Part shown: piece by piece, positions 10,637 through 19,410 of the stretch
Layout of the letters: every line of letters starts with the position of its first letter
How positions within the stretch are numbered: position 1 is the stretch's first letter
Assembly: GCF_039539445.1 (NCBI RefSeq)
Contig: NZ_BAABDD010000009.1
Coordinates: 124,001-188,000, forward strand
Origin: Salinactinospora qingdaonensis
GTDB lineage: Bacteria; Actinomycetota; Actinomycetes; Streptosporangiales; Streptosporangiaceae
Reading direction: 5' to 3'
DNA length: 64,000 nucleotides
Program-made: the position numbers and the translations under genes
Notes under the pieces: model-generated
The model's database searches: none
Seen by the model: only the letters and a program-made list of their open reading frames with translations
What the model was told of the DNA's origin: nothing

Positions 10637-11230
10637 ATGTGCGTGACGCAGACGCAGAGCCGCGTGGTGATCGCGGAAGACGAGGCCCTGATCCGACTGG
10701 ACCTCAAGGAGATGCTTGAGGAGGACGGTTATGCCGTTGTGGGAGAAGCTGGGGATGGTGAGACCGCGGTCCGCCTCGCCACGGAGTTGAAGCCCGATCT
10801 CGTCATCCTCGACATCAAGATGCCCGTGCTCGATGGTATCTCCGCTGCTGAGCGCATCGCTGCCGAACGCATCGCCCCCGTTGTGATCCTCACGGCGTTC
10901 TCCCAGCGTGAGTTGGTGGAACGGGCGCGCGATGCCGGGGCTATGGCCTACCTCGTCAAGCCGTTCAACAAGTCCGATCTGGTGCCTGCGGTCGAGATGG
11001 CGGTCAGCCGCTACACCGAGTTGACGGCCTTGGAGGCAGAGGTCACGGGGCTAAATGAACGGCTGGAGACCCGCAAGCTCGTCGAACGAGCCAAGGGACT
11101 GCTCCAAAATCGCCACGGGCTCAGCGAGCCTGAGGCGTTCCGGTGGATTCAGAAGAACTCCATGGATCGCCGGCTGACGATGCGCAAGGTCGCCGAGACC
11201 GTCATCGAGACCCTTACCGAACAACAGTGA
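10637..11230 (+). CDS. pdtaR: ANTAR-domain response regulator (PdtaR-like)
   Basis: Two-component regulator that acts on RNA rather than DNA. The receiver domain (about 9-125) has the acidic pair in AEDEA, the phospho-acceptor Asp59 in LVILDIKMPVLDG, the Thr of LTAFSQ and the Lys of LVKPF. The C-terminal ANTAR domain (about 135-190, with RLETRKLVERAKGLLQ) binds paired hairpins in nascent transcripts and causes antitermination in known family members. No cognate kinase gene is adjacent, as in other actinobacteria. The ATG chosen gives MCVTQTQSRVVIAEDE; a GTG two codons later is equally possible. A long perfect hairpin follows. Confidence 0.92.
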   Translation: MCVTQTQSRVVIAEDEALIRLDLKEMLEEDGYAVVGEAGDGETAVRLATELKPDLVILDIKMPVLDGISAAERIAAERIAPVVILTAFSQRELVERARDAGAMAYLVKPFNKSDLVPAVEMAVSRYTELTALEAEVTGLNERLETRKLVERAKGLLQNRHGLSEPEAFRWIQKNSMDRRLTMRKVAETVIETLTEQQ

Positions 11231-11297
11231 CCCTGTGAGTCCCGGACCGGCCGTCGGCTGTTCCCTCGGCGATTGAGGGGGCCAGCGTTGAGCCGGG

Positions 11298-11339
11298 CGT
11301 GTGGGGGCTTGGCCACCAAGGTGGCCAAGCCCCCACACG
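11298..11339. terminator. 20-bp perfect hairpin after pdtaR
   Basis: The two 20-nt arms (CGTGTGGGGGCTTGGCCACC and its exact complement) are separated by only AA. No U-tract follows. It separates pdtaR from the liv operon and can terminate in either direction. Confidence 0.65.
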
Positions 11340-11589
11340 TGTGCCTCCATACCCTTGCGCAATACGTTCCGCGTTCGGCCGTTGGCCGCCCGTGCACCAG
11401 GCCGCGGAGTCTCACGACGGCGCGATCTCGCATCACGGACGCCTACAAAGCCGTGACGGTTGGATCACGTGCCTTTAGCCATGCTGAATCAACACGCTAA
11501 ACCGGGCTAAACTCTCGCCACCTACTGGCAAAACCGGCAACCTGCCGGAATCCATCTATATCCGACAAGGAATTGCGCAAGGAGCACGT

Positions 11590-12975
11590 GTGCGCAGACG
11601 CCTCGTGACTGTGCTGCTCGCCGTTCTCGCCGGCACCCTGGCGCCTTCGGCCGTGGCAGTGGCAGACACTCAAGGTGGTGAGACGCTGCACGGCGAGATC
11701 CGCATTCCCGAGGCCGTTGAAGGTATCGAACTCACGGTCTATCGGGAAGACGCGGAGATCGGCGCGGCGACCACCGACGCTGAAGGCAAATGGGAAGTGG
11801 CCCTCCCCGGCCCGGGGGAGTACCGCGTCGTGCTGGACCAAGGGTCCGTGCCCGAGGAGTTCGCCGTCGCTGATCCGCCGGGGCACGAGCTGACGGGCTT
11901 ACCCGTGGACCCCGGCGAGGAGCAGCTCGCGATCTTTCGCTTAGTCGAAGCCGGACAGCAGAACCAGTCTCCCAGCGACAGCGCTACAGCGCCCACCACC
12001 GCAGCCGGCTCCCCAACCGCCACCGGCAGCGAGTCCGACGATCCCGACACCGCCGCGGGATCTCAGGGCGGGGCCCAAACGTCGTTCGGCACCACGTTCC
12101 TCCAACTCGCCCTCGAAGGTGTTATCTACGGGCTGATCATCGCCATTTCCTCGGTCGGCCTGTCGCTCATCTTCGGCACCACCCGGATGATCAACTTCGC
12201 CAACGGTGAGATGGTCACCTTCGGCGCCATGATGGCGCTGCTGTTCAGCACCATCGGTATCTTCGACTCGATCCCGTTGGTGGCGGCGACCGTGGTGGCT
12301 GTGGTGCTGGGAGCGGGCCTCGGCGCCGGACTTGACCGCTTCATCTGGCGTCCCTTGCGCCGGCGCAACGTCGCCCTGATCCAGATGTTCATCGTCTCCA
12401 TCGGCCTGTCCCTGCTGCTGCGCCATCTGTTCCTCGTCATCTTCGGCGCCGATCGCCAGACCTACGACGAGTACGAGCTCCAAGACTCCCTCACCTTGGG
12501 GGCGCTCGCCATCACCCCCCGCGATCTCACCCTGGTGCTGCTCGCCATCCTCGTGCTGGTCGGCGTGGGGCTGATGCTGCAATTCACCCGCATCGGCAAG
12601 GCCATGCGCGCCGTCTCCGACAATCGGGACCTCGCCGAGTCCTCCGGCATCGACGTCGAACGAGTCACGCTGTACGTGTGGACGCTGGGCGGCGCGCTCG
12701 CAGCGCTAGGCGGCGTCTTCGCCGGCCTGAACCAGATCGTGCACTGGCAAATGGGCTTCCACCTGCTGCTGCTGATGTTCGCCGCGGTCATTCTGGGAGG
12801 TTTGGGCACCGCTTACGGCGCCATGGCCGGCGGGCTCGTCATCGGCCTCGTGGCCCAGTTGTCGACGTTGTGGTTCCCGCCGCAACTCATGAACGTCTGG
12901 GCTCTGGCGATCATGATCCTGGTGTTGCTGTTGCGGCCACAAGGCATTTTCGGCCGCCGTGAGCGGGTCGGCTAG
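11590..12975 (+). CDS. livH: Branched-chain amino acid ABC permease with added secreted N-terminal domain
   Basis: Membrane subunit of a LivFGHMK-type importer. The 461 residues are about 165 longer than ordinary LivH. They start with a signal peptide (RRRLVTVLLAVLAGTLAPSA), then a compact beta-rich segment (about 30-115, resembling carboxypeptidase regulatory-like repeats), and a Ser/Thr/Ala-rich linker (about 120-160). The LivH permease follows from about 168, with MINFANGEM and several membrane helices. The GTG start has AAGGAG 5 nt upstream. A weak promoter (TGAATC, 17 nt, TAAACT) lies at 11485-11513. It heads livHMGF. Confidence 0.9.
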   Translation: MRRRLVTVLLAVLAGTLAPSAVAVADTQGGETLHGEIRIPEAVEGIELTVYREDAEIGAATTDAEGKWEVALPGPGEYRVVLDQGSVPEEFAVADPPGHELTGLPVDPGEEQLAIFRLVEAGQQNQSPSDSATAPTTAAGSPTATGSESDDPDTAAGSQGGAQTSFGTTFLQLALEGVIYGLIIAISSVGLSLIFGTTRMINFANGEMVTFGAMMALLFSTIGIFDSIPLVAATVVAVVLGAGLGAGLDRFIWRPLRRRNVALIQMFIVSIGLSLLLRHLFLVIFGADRQTYDEYELQDSLTLGALAITPRDLTLVLLAILVLVGVGLMLQFTRIGKAMRAVSDNRDLAESSGIDVERVTLYVWTLGGALAALGGVFAGLNQIVHWQMGFHLLLLMFAAVILGGLGTAYGAMAGGLVIGLVAQLSTLWFPPQLMNVWALAIMILVLLLRPQGIFGRRERVG

Positions 12976-12984
12976 GAGGCGACG

Positions 12985-13968
12985 ATGGACATCATCTTCA
13001 TCCTGTCCACGGCCGTCGAGTCGGCCATCGGACCGATCGCGGCGGTCTATGCGTTGGCGGCCATCGGCCTCAACATGCACTTCGGCTATACCGGGTTGCT
13101 CAACTTCGGCCAGGTCGGCTTCATGCTGGTGGGCGGCTACGGTATGGCGGTCAGCGTGACGACCTTCGGCCAGCCGCTGTGGGTCGGTTTCCTCGCCAGC
13201 ATCGGCTGCGCCATCGTGATGGCCCTGCTGCTGGGCGTGCCCACGCTGCGGCTGCGCTCGGACTACCTGGCGATCTCCACGATCGCAGTGGCCGAGGTCG
13301 CCCGGTTGGTCTACCGGGCACCGTTCGCGCGCGACATCACCGGCGGCGTCTACGGTTTGCAGGACTTCGCCGATGGCTTCTACGCCGCCAACCCGCTCTC
13401 CGGCCGATACGAGCTGGGGGAACTGTCGTTCGCCGGCGACGAACTGTGGCTGATGCTGTGGGCGTGGGGGCTGGTGGCGCTGGCCTCGGCCGTGATGTGG
13501 CTGCTGATCCACAGCCCGTGGGGCCGGGTGATCAAGGGCATCCGCGAGGAGGAGGACGCCGTGCGCAGCCTCGGCAAGAACGTCTTCGTCTACAAGATCC
13601 AGAGCCTGATCTTGGGCGGAGTGTTCGGAGCCCTCGCCGGTGCCATGATCGCGCTGCACCAGCAGACCATCGTGCCCGACCAGTTCATGCCCCAGGTTTC
13701 CTTCTACCTGTGGGCGATCCTGCTGCTGGGCGGGGCGGGACGAACCCTAGGGCCGGTAATCGGCGCGATGACCATGTGGTTCCTACTCACCGTGTTCGAC
13801 GAGCTGTTGCGCTCCATGGCCGGCGAGGGCCTGCTCCCCTTCCTCCAAAGCGCTGACATCGGGGGATTGCGCCACGCGGTGGTGGGCCTCGTGCTCGTGC
13901 TGCTGATCGTGGCCCGGCCCCAGGGAATCGTCGGAAATCGCAAGGAGATGCTGGTCAATGTCAAGTGA
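12985..13968 (+). CDS. livM: Branched-chain amino acid ABC permease LivM
   Basis: Second membrane subunit, 327 residues, with about eight to ten hydrophobic segments. It has the family signature NMHFGYTGLLNFGQVGF near residue 27 and the EAA-like cytoplasmic loop GRVIKGIREEEDAVRSLGKN near 174. The ATG is 9 nt after livH with GGAGG before it. The end overlaps livG by 11 nt, so translation is coupled. Confidence 0.93.
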   Translation: MDIIFILSTAVESAIGPIAAVYALAAIGLNMHFGYTGLLNFGQVGFMLVGGYGMAVSVTTFGQPLWVGFLASIGCAIVMALLLGVPTLRLRSDYLAISTIAVAEVARLVYRAPFARDITGGVYGLQDFADGFYAANPLSGRYELGELSFAGDELWLMLWAWGLVALASAVMWLLIHSPWGRVIKGIREEEDAVRSLGKNVFVYKIQSLILGGVFGALAGAMIALHQQTIVPDQFMPQVSFYLWAILLLGGAGRTLGPVIGAMTMWFLLTVFDELLRSMAGEGLLPFLQSADIGGLRHAVVGLVLVLLIVARPQGIVGNRKEMLVNVK

Positions 13969-14946
13969 GACGACGAGCTCGCCGGCCGCGGCCGACCTCA
14001 TGGCCGGCGTGGCGGCCCAGCCCGGTGTGGCCAAACCCGCCCCCATCCTCACCGCCACCGGAATCCGGCGCTCCTTCGGCGGGCTCACCGCCGTCGACGT
14101 GGCGCACCTGGAGGTGCAGCGGGGCACGATCACCGCCCTGATCGGCCCCAACGGCGCCGGCAAATCCACGTTGTTCAACCTGCTCACCGGCTTTGACCGT
14201 CTCGGGACGGGTACGTGGTCCTTCAACGGTCGCCGGGTCAGCGGCATGAGCGGACACCAGGTGGCCCGCCGGGGCATGGTCCGCACCTTCCAGCTCACCA
14301 AGGCGCTGACGCGGCTGACGGTGATGGAGAACATGCTGTTGGCGGCACCAAACCAGCGAGGCGAGCGGCTCTGGGGCGCCTTCCTGCGGTGGGGCAGCCG
14401 CGCCGCCCGCACCACCGTCGAAACCGGCGCCCCGGATGCGGCCGGTGGGGCCTCACAGCCGCTCAGCCGCGCCTGGAACGCCCTGGCGCGCCTGGGCTGG
14501 CGTAGCCAGGAGCAGGCCAACATCGCGCGCGCAGAAGAGCTGCTAGAGCGCTTCAACCTCCTGCCCATGCGCGACGAGATGGCCGGCAGCCTCTCCGGCG
14601 GCCAACGCAAGCTGTTGGAGATGGCCCGCGCCCTGATGACCCGCCCCGCCATGATCATGCTCGACGAGCCGATGGCCGGCGTGAACCCGGCACTGGTGGA
14701 ATCGCTGCTGGACCACATCACCCGCCTGCGCGACGAGGGAGTGACCGTACTCTTCGTCGAACACGACATGGACGTCATCATGGGCATCAGCGACTGGATC
14801 GTGGTACTGGCCGAAGGGCGCACCATCGCCGAGGGGCGGCCGGAAGACATCCGCTCCAACCGCAGCGTGATCGACGCCTATCTGGGCGCCCATCACGACG
14901 AGCCGGGCAGCGACGGCGACGCCGGAGCCGCCGGGGAGGAGGACCG

Positions 14947-14950
<4 letters not shown>
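13958..14950 (+). CDS. livG: Branched-chain amino acid ABC ATPase LivG
   Basis: ATP-hydrolysing subunit with Walker A GPNGAGKST (about 64), ABC signature LSGGQRKLLEMARAL (about 210), Walker B MIMLDEPMAGVNP (about 231) and the switch His in FVEHDMD. At 330 residues it is longer than usual (250-290). The extra ~50-60 residues sit between the Q-loop region and the signature (about 130-190) and are Ala/Arg/Gly rich, with little pattern. An N-terminal extension of about 30 residues precedes the domain. It overlaps both neighbours. Confidence 0.93.
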
Positions 14951-15738
<788 letters not shown>

Positions 15739-15752
15739 GCCCGTCGCACGGG

Positions 15753-15793
15753 CGGTGGGTGTGCGGGCGCCTCCGGAGTCCGCACACCCACCG
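15753..15793 (+). terminator. Hairpin closing the livHMGF operon
   Basis: Perfect 14-bp stem (CGGTGGGTGTGCGG and complement) with a 13-nt loop, 15 nt after the livF stop. Confidence 0.75.
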
Positions 15794-15802
15794 GGCACTA
15801 AA

Positions 15803-15831
15803 GGGGCCCGCACCGTTTCGGTGCGGGCCCC
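15803..15831 (-). terminator. Hairpin closing livK
   Basis: Perfect 13-bp stem (GGGGCCCGCACCG and complement) with loop TTT. On the minus strand it lies 31 nt beyond the livK stop and is followed by TTTAG. Back-to-back hairpins fit the convergent livF/livK arrangement. Confidence 0.75.
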
Positions 15832-15861
15832 GCGTGGTGAGAGCAACCGGCTAGCCGGCGG

Positions 15862-17118
15862 TCACTCTGTGCCGGTATCGACGTAGTCGAGCGCCTCGTG
15901 CTCACCGTCGGAGTTGAAGCCGTAGACCATGATCGACGTCGAGGTGACGTCACCGTTGTCGTCGAAGTCGATGGAGCCGCTGGCCCCCTCGTAGTCGATG
16001 TCGGTGCCCTCGGCGATGAGGTCGCGGCACTCGGCGAAGCCGCTGCACTGCTCGCCTTCCTTGGAGACACTGACCATGTCGTCGGCGAACTCTGCCGGGT
16101 CGGTGCTGCCCGCCTGCTCGGCGGCCAGCGCCGTCAGCATGACGCAGTCATAGACCTGCGGGCCGAACTGGAAGACCTCCAGATCTGGGGCGAACTCCTG
16201 CAAGCGCTCGGTGAACTCGGCGTTGTCCACGTTCGGAGCGGTCCCCTTGAACCCGGAGATGGCGCTGGGGTTCGCCTCGTCAACCTTCTCCGCCAGCGTT
16301 TCGTCGTTGAGACCGTCGGCGCTGTACATCTGGTCGGCTGCGATTCCGGCTTCCAGCAGCCCCTGGATGATCTGGACGCCCTCCTCGAAGGAGACCATCA
16401 GCACGGCCTCGGCGTCGGAGTTGGCGATCGCATTGACGACCGAGTCGAAGTTGGACGCCTTGGGGTCGTATCCCTCCTGCAACGTCACCTGCGCCCCGGC
16501 CTGCTCCAGCGCGTCGGCGGCCGAGTTGGCCAGCCCCTCACCGTAGTCATCGGCCCGGTAGGTGATGGCCACGCTCTGGTGACCGTCGCCCAAGATGGTG
16601 TCGGCCAGGATCGGGCCTTGCAGGGCGTCGCTGGGGGCGGTCCGGAAGTAGTAGCCGCCGTCGTCATAGTCGCTCAGGGGCGGCGCCGTATTGGACCCGG
16701 AGCACTGGACCACTTCCGCGCCCGTGACCTTATCGATGATGGCCATCGTCATACCAGAGGCGGCAGCGCCCATGATGGCGTCGACGTCCTGGTCGAGCAG
16801 GCGGCTGGCCGCTTCGTTGGCCTGCGCGGCATCGTTGGCCTCGTCGCCGCTGAGGATCTCGGGAAGCTCCTGGTCGAGCACCCCGCCAGCGTCGTTGATC
16901 TCCTGCATTGCCATCCCGGCGGCCTCGATTTGGGGAGGGCCGAGGAAGGACAGGTCACCTGTCTCGGGAAAGACGTAACCGAGCTGTAGCGGTTCCGCCT
17001 CGCTGCCCGAACTCTCGCCCTCTCCAGAACTTTCGGTTCCTCCGCCGCCGCAGGCGGTCAGTCCTAGGGCCATGGCCGCGGCTACCGCCGTGAGGCTGAG
17101 GGCCTTGTTCCTTGGCAT
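15862..17118 (-). CDS. livK: Branched-chain amino acid binding lipoprotein
   Basis: Extracytoplasmic substrate-binding protein that feeds the LivHMGF importer. The start MPRNKALSLTAVAAAM is followed by lipobox LTAC, so it is a diacylated lipoprotein; a Gly/Ser/Glu-rich tether (about 24-38) precedes a type I periplasmic-binding fold (LQLGYVFPETGDLSFLG). I chose this ATG, not the in-frame one 13 codons upstream, because GGAGAG precedes it and it gives a proper signal peptide. It is transcribed alone, converging on livF, so its level can be set apart from the permease genes. Confidence 0.92.
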   Translation of the reverse strand: MPRNKALSLTAVAAAMALGLTACGGGGTESSGEGESSGSEAEPLQLGYVFPETGDLSFLGPPQIEAAGMAMQEINDAGGVLDQELPEILSGDEANDAAQANEAASRLLDQDVDAIMGAAASGMTMAIIDKVTGAEVVQCSGSNTAPPLSDYDDGGYYFRTAPSDALQGPILADTILGDGHQSVAITYRADDYGEGLANSAADALEQAGAQVTLQEGYDPKASNFDSVVNAIANSDAEAVLMVSFEEGVQIIQGLLEAGIAADQMYSADGLNDETLAEKVDEANPSAISGFKGTAPNVDNAEFTERLQEFAPDLEVFQFGPQVYDCVMLTALAAEQAGSTDPAEFADDMVSVSKEGEQCSGFAECRDLIAEGTDIDYEGASGSIDFDDNGDVTSTSIMVYGFNSDGEHEALDYVDTGTE

Positions 17119-17371
17119 CCGGCTCTCTCCGTTCAACGTGCGCGAGTCGCGTATCACACCCGCCCCTTGGTCGCGTTTTGACTGTCATTGACGCAACTAA
17201 GGGCGTTAGCGGAGCTTAAGCACAGAAAATCCCTTACAGGAACCTCGCCGTATATGTCGCTGCCAACTCTCCGTCATGCTGTTATTTTCCCGTAGTCATG
17301 TTTCATGGCGAGCCTCACGTTTTTACAGTGCTGCACGGTGCCCCGCCCGCCGTGGCCGCGGCCGGCCCGCC

Positions 17372-18181
17372 TCACACCGCCGCCACCACGGCCGTCAGCA
17401 CCGGAGCCACCAACAGCGCGGGCAGCATGTCAGCCACCGGTATGGAGCGCAGCCGCAGCAGCCGCAGCCCCGTACCGGCCAGCAACAACCCCCCGGTTGC
17501 GGTCAGCGCCGCAATATGAGCCTCAGGTAAGACGTTGCCCAACGCGACCCCCAGCAGCGTGAAAGCCCCCTGGTAGACCACGACGGCAACCGTCGACAGC
17601 AGCACCCCGGCACCCAGCGCGGCGGCGAAGGCCACAGCCGCGACCCCGTCCAGGGCCGACTTGAGGGCGAGCTGTTCAATGCCATGGCCCAGGCCGTCAC
17701 TGAGCGCGCCAAGGATCGCCAGGGGGCCCACGACGAAAACCAGCGAGGAGCTGACGAACCCCGCCACGAAGCGCTCGGTGCCGCTGGCGGGGCGGCGCGC
17801 CGCCCCCGGACCCTCAGCGGGGCCGTCCGGCTCCACCACCGGCTCCTGCGCCGCTGCGGAGCGGCGCCCAACGAGCGCACGCCGCAGCAGCACCCCCAGT
17901 CGCTCCAGTCGTTCCTCCACGCGCAGCAGGGAACCGGCGATCCCACCGATGAGCAGTGCCCCCAGCACGATGAGCATGGGCGCGGTCGACCCCACCCGCG
18001 CGGTCAGCGCGGGGTCGACGACGCTGGCGGCGTTCGTCGCCGCGATGAGTAACACCAACAGCCCTAAAGCGTCGGTGACGACACCGCGGGTGTGCTCAGG
18101 CAGCCGGTTGCCCAACACCAGCCCCACCGTGGCTCCGAGCACGATCGCCACGGCGTTGAGCAGGGTCCCGGCTCCAGGCAT
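17372..18181 (-). CDS. DUF554 family membrane protein
   Basis: Integral membrane protein of 269 residues in the YdfK/DUF554 family, of unknown function. It opens MPGAGTLLNAVAIVLGATVG, as family members do, and has about seven hydrophobic segments. A Glu/Ala/Arg/Pro-rich cytoplasmic insert (about 105-145) is absent from shorter homologues. A longer upstream frame exists, but it runs through repeat DNA and is rejected. No operon partner is seen. Confidence 0.8.
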   Translation of the reverse strand: MPGAGTLLNAVAIVLGATVGLVLGNRLPEHTRGVVTDALGLLVLLIAATNAASVVDPALTARVGSTAPMLIVLGALLIGGIAGSLLRVEERLERLGVLLRRALVGRRSAAAQEPVVEPDGPAEGPGAARRPASGTERFVAGFVSSSLVFVVGPLAILGALSDGLGHGIEQLALKSALDGVAAVAFAAALGAGVLLSTVAVVVYQGAFTLLGVALGNVLPEAHIAALTATGGLLLAGTGLRLLRLRSIPVADMLPALLVAPVLTAVVAAV

Positions 18182-18251
18182 GGTGTCTCTCCCGTCATCT
18201 GCTGCAAGCACCGCCTCACCTCCGCGGGGGCCGCGGCGCGGCGTGGGTTTG

Positions 18252-18365
18252 AGGTGAGAAGGACGTGTGGTGTTTCCCGCCGCTCGTGCCTTGATCGCTG
18301 TGCGATCTCGACAGCCCAGGGTGGGCTGGGGCGGGTGTCGTGGCCACCCCTCTGGGGCCTCACCT
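18252..18365 (+). repeat. Dispersed repeat copy A
   Basis: The 28-nt core (18282-18309) reads GCTCGTGCCTTGATCGCTGT then GCGATCTC. The segment is bounded by AGGTGAG at the left and CTCACCT at the right, a 7-bp inverted repeat. It lies just upstream of the DUF554 gene and is related to the two complete elements near 25.3 and 26.1 kb, but its ends differ. Confidence 0.6.
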
Positions 18366-18663
18366 GCCAGCAAGTGACCGCCCCTGGGACGGACGCGCCC
18401 CTGCCGCCCGGCCCCGAAAGCTCACCACCCGTCGGCAAGCGGAGCCGCGCCCGAGGGCGGGTGCCACACCCCACCACCGTCCCGGAGAGATCGCCGCCCA
18501 TCGCTATACCCCCCGCTACAGCGACGCCCCCGAGCCAGAGCAACGGAGCTAGGGCGAGGCCCCGGGGTAGGGCGAGGTCTTGGGGGAGAGCGATGTTCCT
18601 TCACTCCTGTGGCCACGCGCCTCGTTTCCTGGCGCCTCAACCACCGCCCCCCGTTAGGCTGCC

Positions 18664-18691
18664 GAGATCGCGCAGCGATCGAGGCACGAGC
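18664..18691 (-). repeat. Dispersed repeat core B
   Basis: Reverse orientation, identical over the 28 nt to the core of the element at 25282-25421 (GAGATCGCGCAGCGATCGAG then GCACGAGC). GATCGC-GCA-GCGATC-type internal symmetry allows a 6-bp hairpin. No clear terminal repeats are seen around it. Confidence 0.65.
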
Positions 18692-18733
18692 GAACAGCAA
18701 GTTCGCTAGGCGTGGCCCGCTCTGTGGGGTGCT

Positions 18734-18761
18734 GAGATCGTGGAGTGATCGAGACACGAGC
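18734..18761 (-). repeat. Dispersed repeat core C
   Basis: Diverged copy in the same orientation as core B and 70 nt from it (GAGATCGTGGAGTGATCGAG then ACACGAGC). The substitutions weaken the internal hairpin, which suggests an older copy. Confidence 0.6.
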
Positions 18762-18853
18762 CGAACACCACCACCCGCTCTCACCCCGCTTGATCACCCC
18801 ATAGAAACACCCCCGCACAAGCGGCGCCCGGCTGCCAACCGGGCGCCACCCAG

Positions 18854-19273
18854 CTAGCCGGCGGAGCGCAGCATGCAGGTCAGCCGGGCGGTGCACACTC
18901 GACGTCCGCTGTCGTTGGTGATCTCGATTTCCCACGTGTTCAGTGTGCTGCCCTGGTGCACGGGCGTCGCGACCCCCGTGACCATCCCCTCGGTCGCGCT
19001 GCGGTGGTGGGTCGCGTTGATCTCGATCCCCACGGCGATGCGCCCCTCACCGGCGTACAGCGCCGCGCCGATCGAGCCCAGCGTCTCAGCCAGTACGCAC
19101 GAAGCACCCCCGTGCAGCAGGCCGTAGGGCTGGGTGTTGTCGGCGACCGGCATGCGGCCCACCACCCGCTCGGCGGAGGCCTCCAGAACCTCTACTCCCA
19201 TCTTGCGTGTCAGGGCACCGCTGTGCCCCGTGATGTCTTCAGCCCCGTCGAGGTCCTGGATGTCGGTTCCCAT
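18854..19273 (-). CDS. PaaI-type hotdog thioesterase
   Basis: Single hotdog-fold protein of 139 residues, likely a cytoplasmic acyl-CoA thioesterase. The family motif TQPYGLLHGGASCVLAETLG (about 48-67) includes the HGG turn and the acidic residue of the active-site helix. The rest (VGIEINATHHR, GVATPVHQGSTLNTWEIEI) fits the PaaI/YdiI/menaquinone-type group. The true substrate cannot be told from the sequence. It is divergent from polA across a 137-nt gap. Confidence 0.85.
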   Translation of the reverse strand: MGTDIQDLDGAEDITGHSGALTRKMGVEVLEASAERVVGRMPVADNTQPYGLLHGGASCVLAETLGSIGAALYAGEGRIAVGIEINATHHRSATEGMVTGVATPVHQGSTLNTWEIEITNDSGRRVCTARLTCMLRSAG

Positions 19274-19410
19274 GGCCTGCTTCCCTTCCTGTGCCGCTCC
19301 GGCGCGCCGAGCCGCGGCGGCCAGCCGGTGCGATTCCGGGGCCGCCCCGACCGTGAACCGAGGGGGTTATCTTCAGCGAAAAGTCCGCACCGCATCCTAG
19401 GATTCCTTGT

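Larger units (their letters stand above)
18182..18853. other. Gene-free region with dispersed repeats
   Basis: There is no convincing gene in these ~670 nt. It holds three copies of the dispersed 28-nt core described separately, and a short direct repeat TAGGGCGAGG near 18549 and 18567. Small open frames across it only translate the repeats. Confidence 0.7.

Noticed and set aside
18340..18935. Small frames containing SCLDRCAIS-like peptides
   Set aside because: The shared peptide comes from translating the dispersed nucleotide repeat, not from related proteins.
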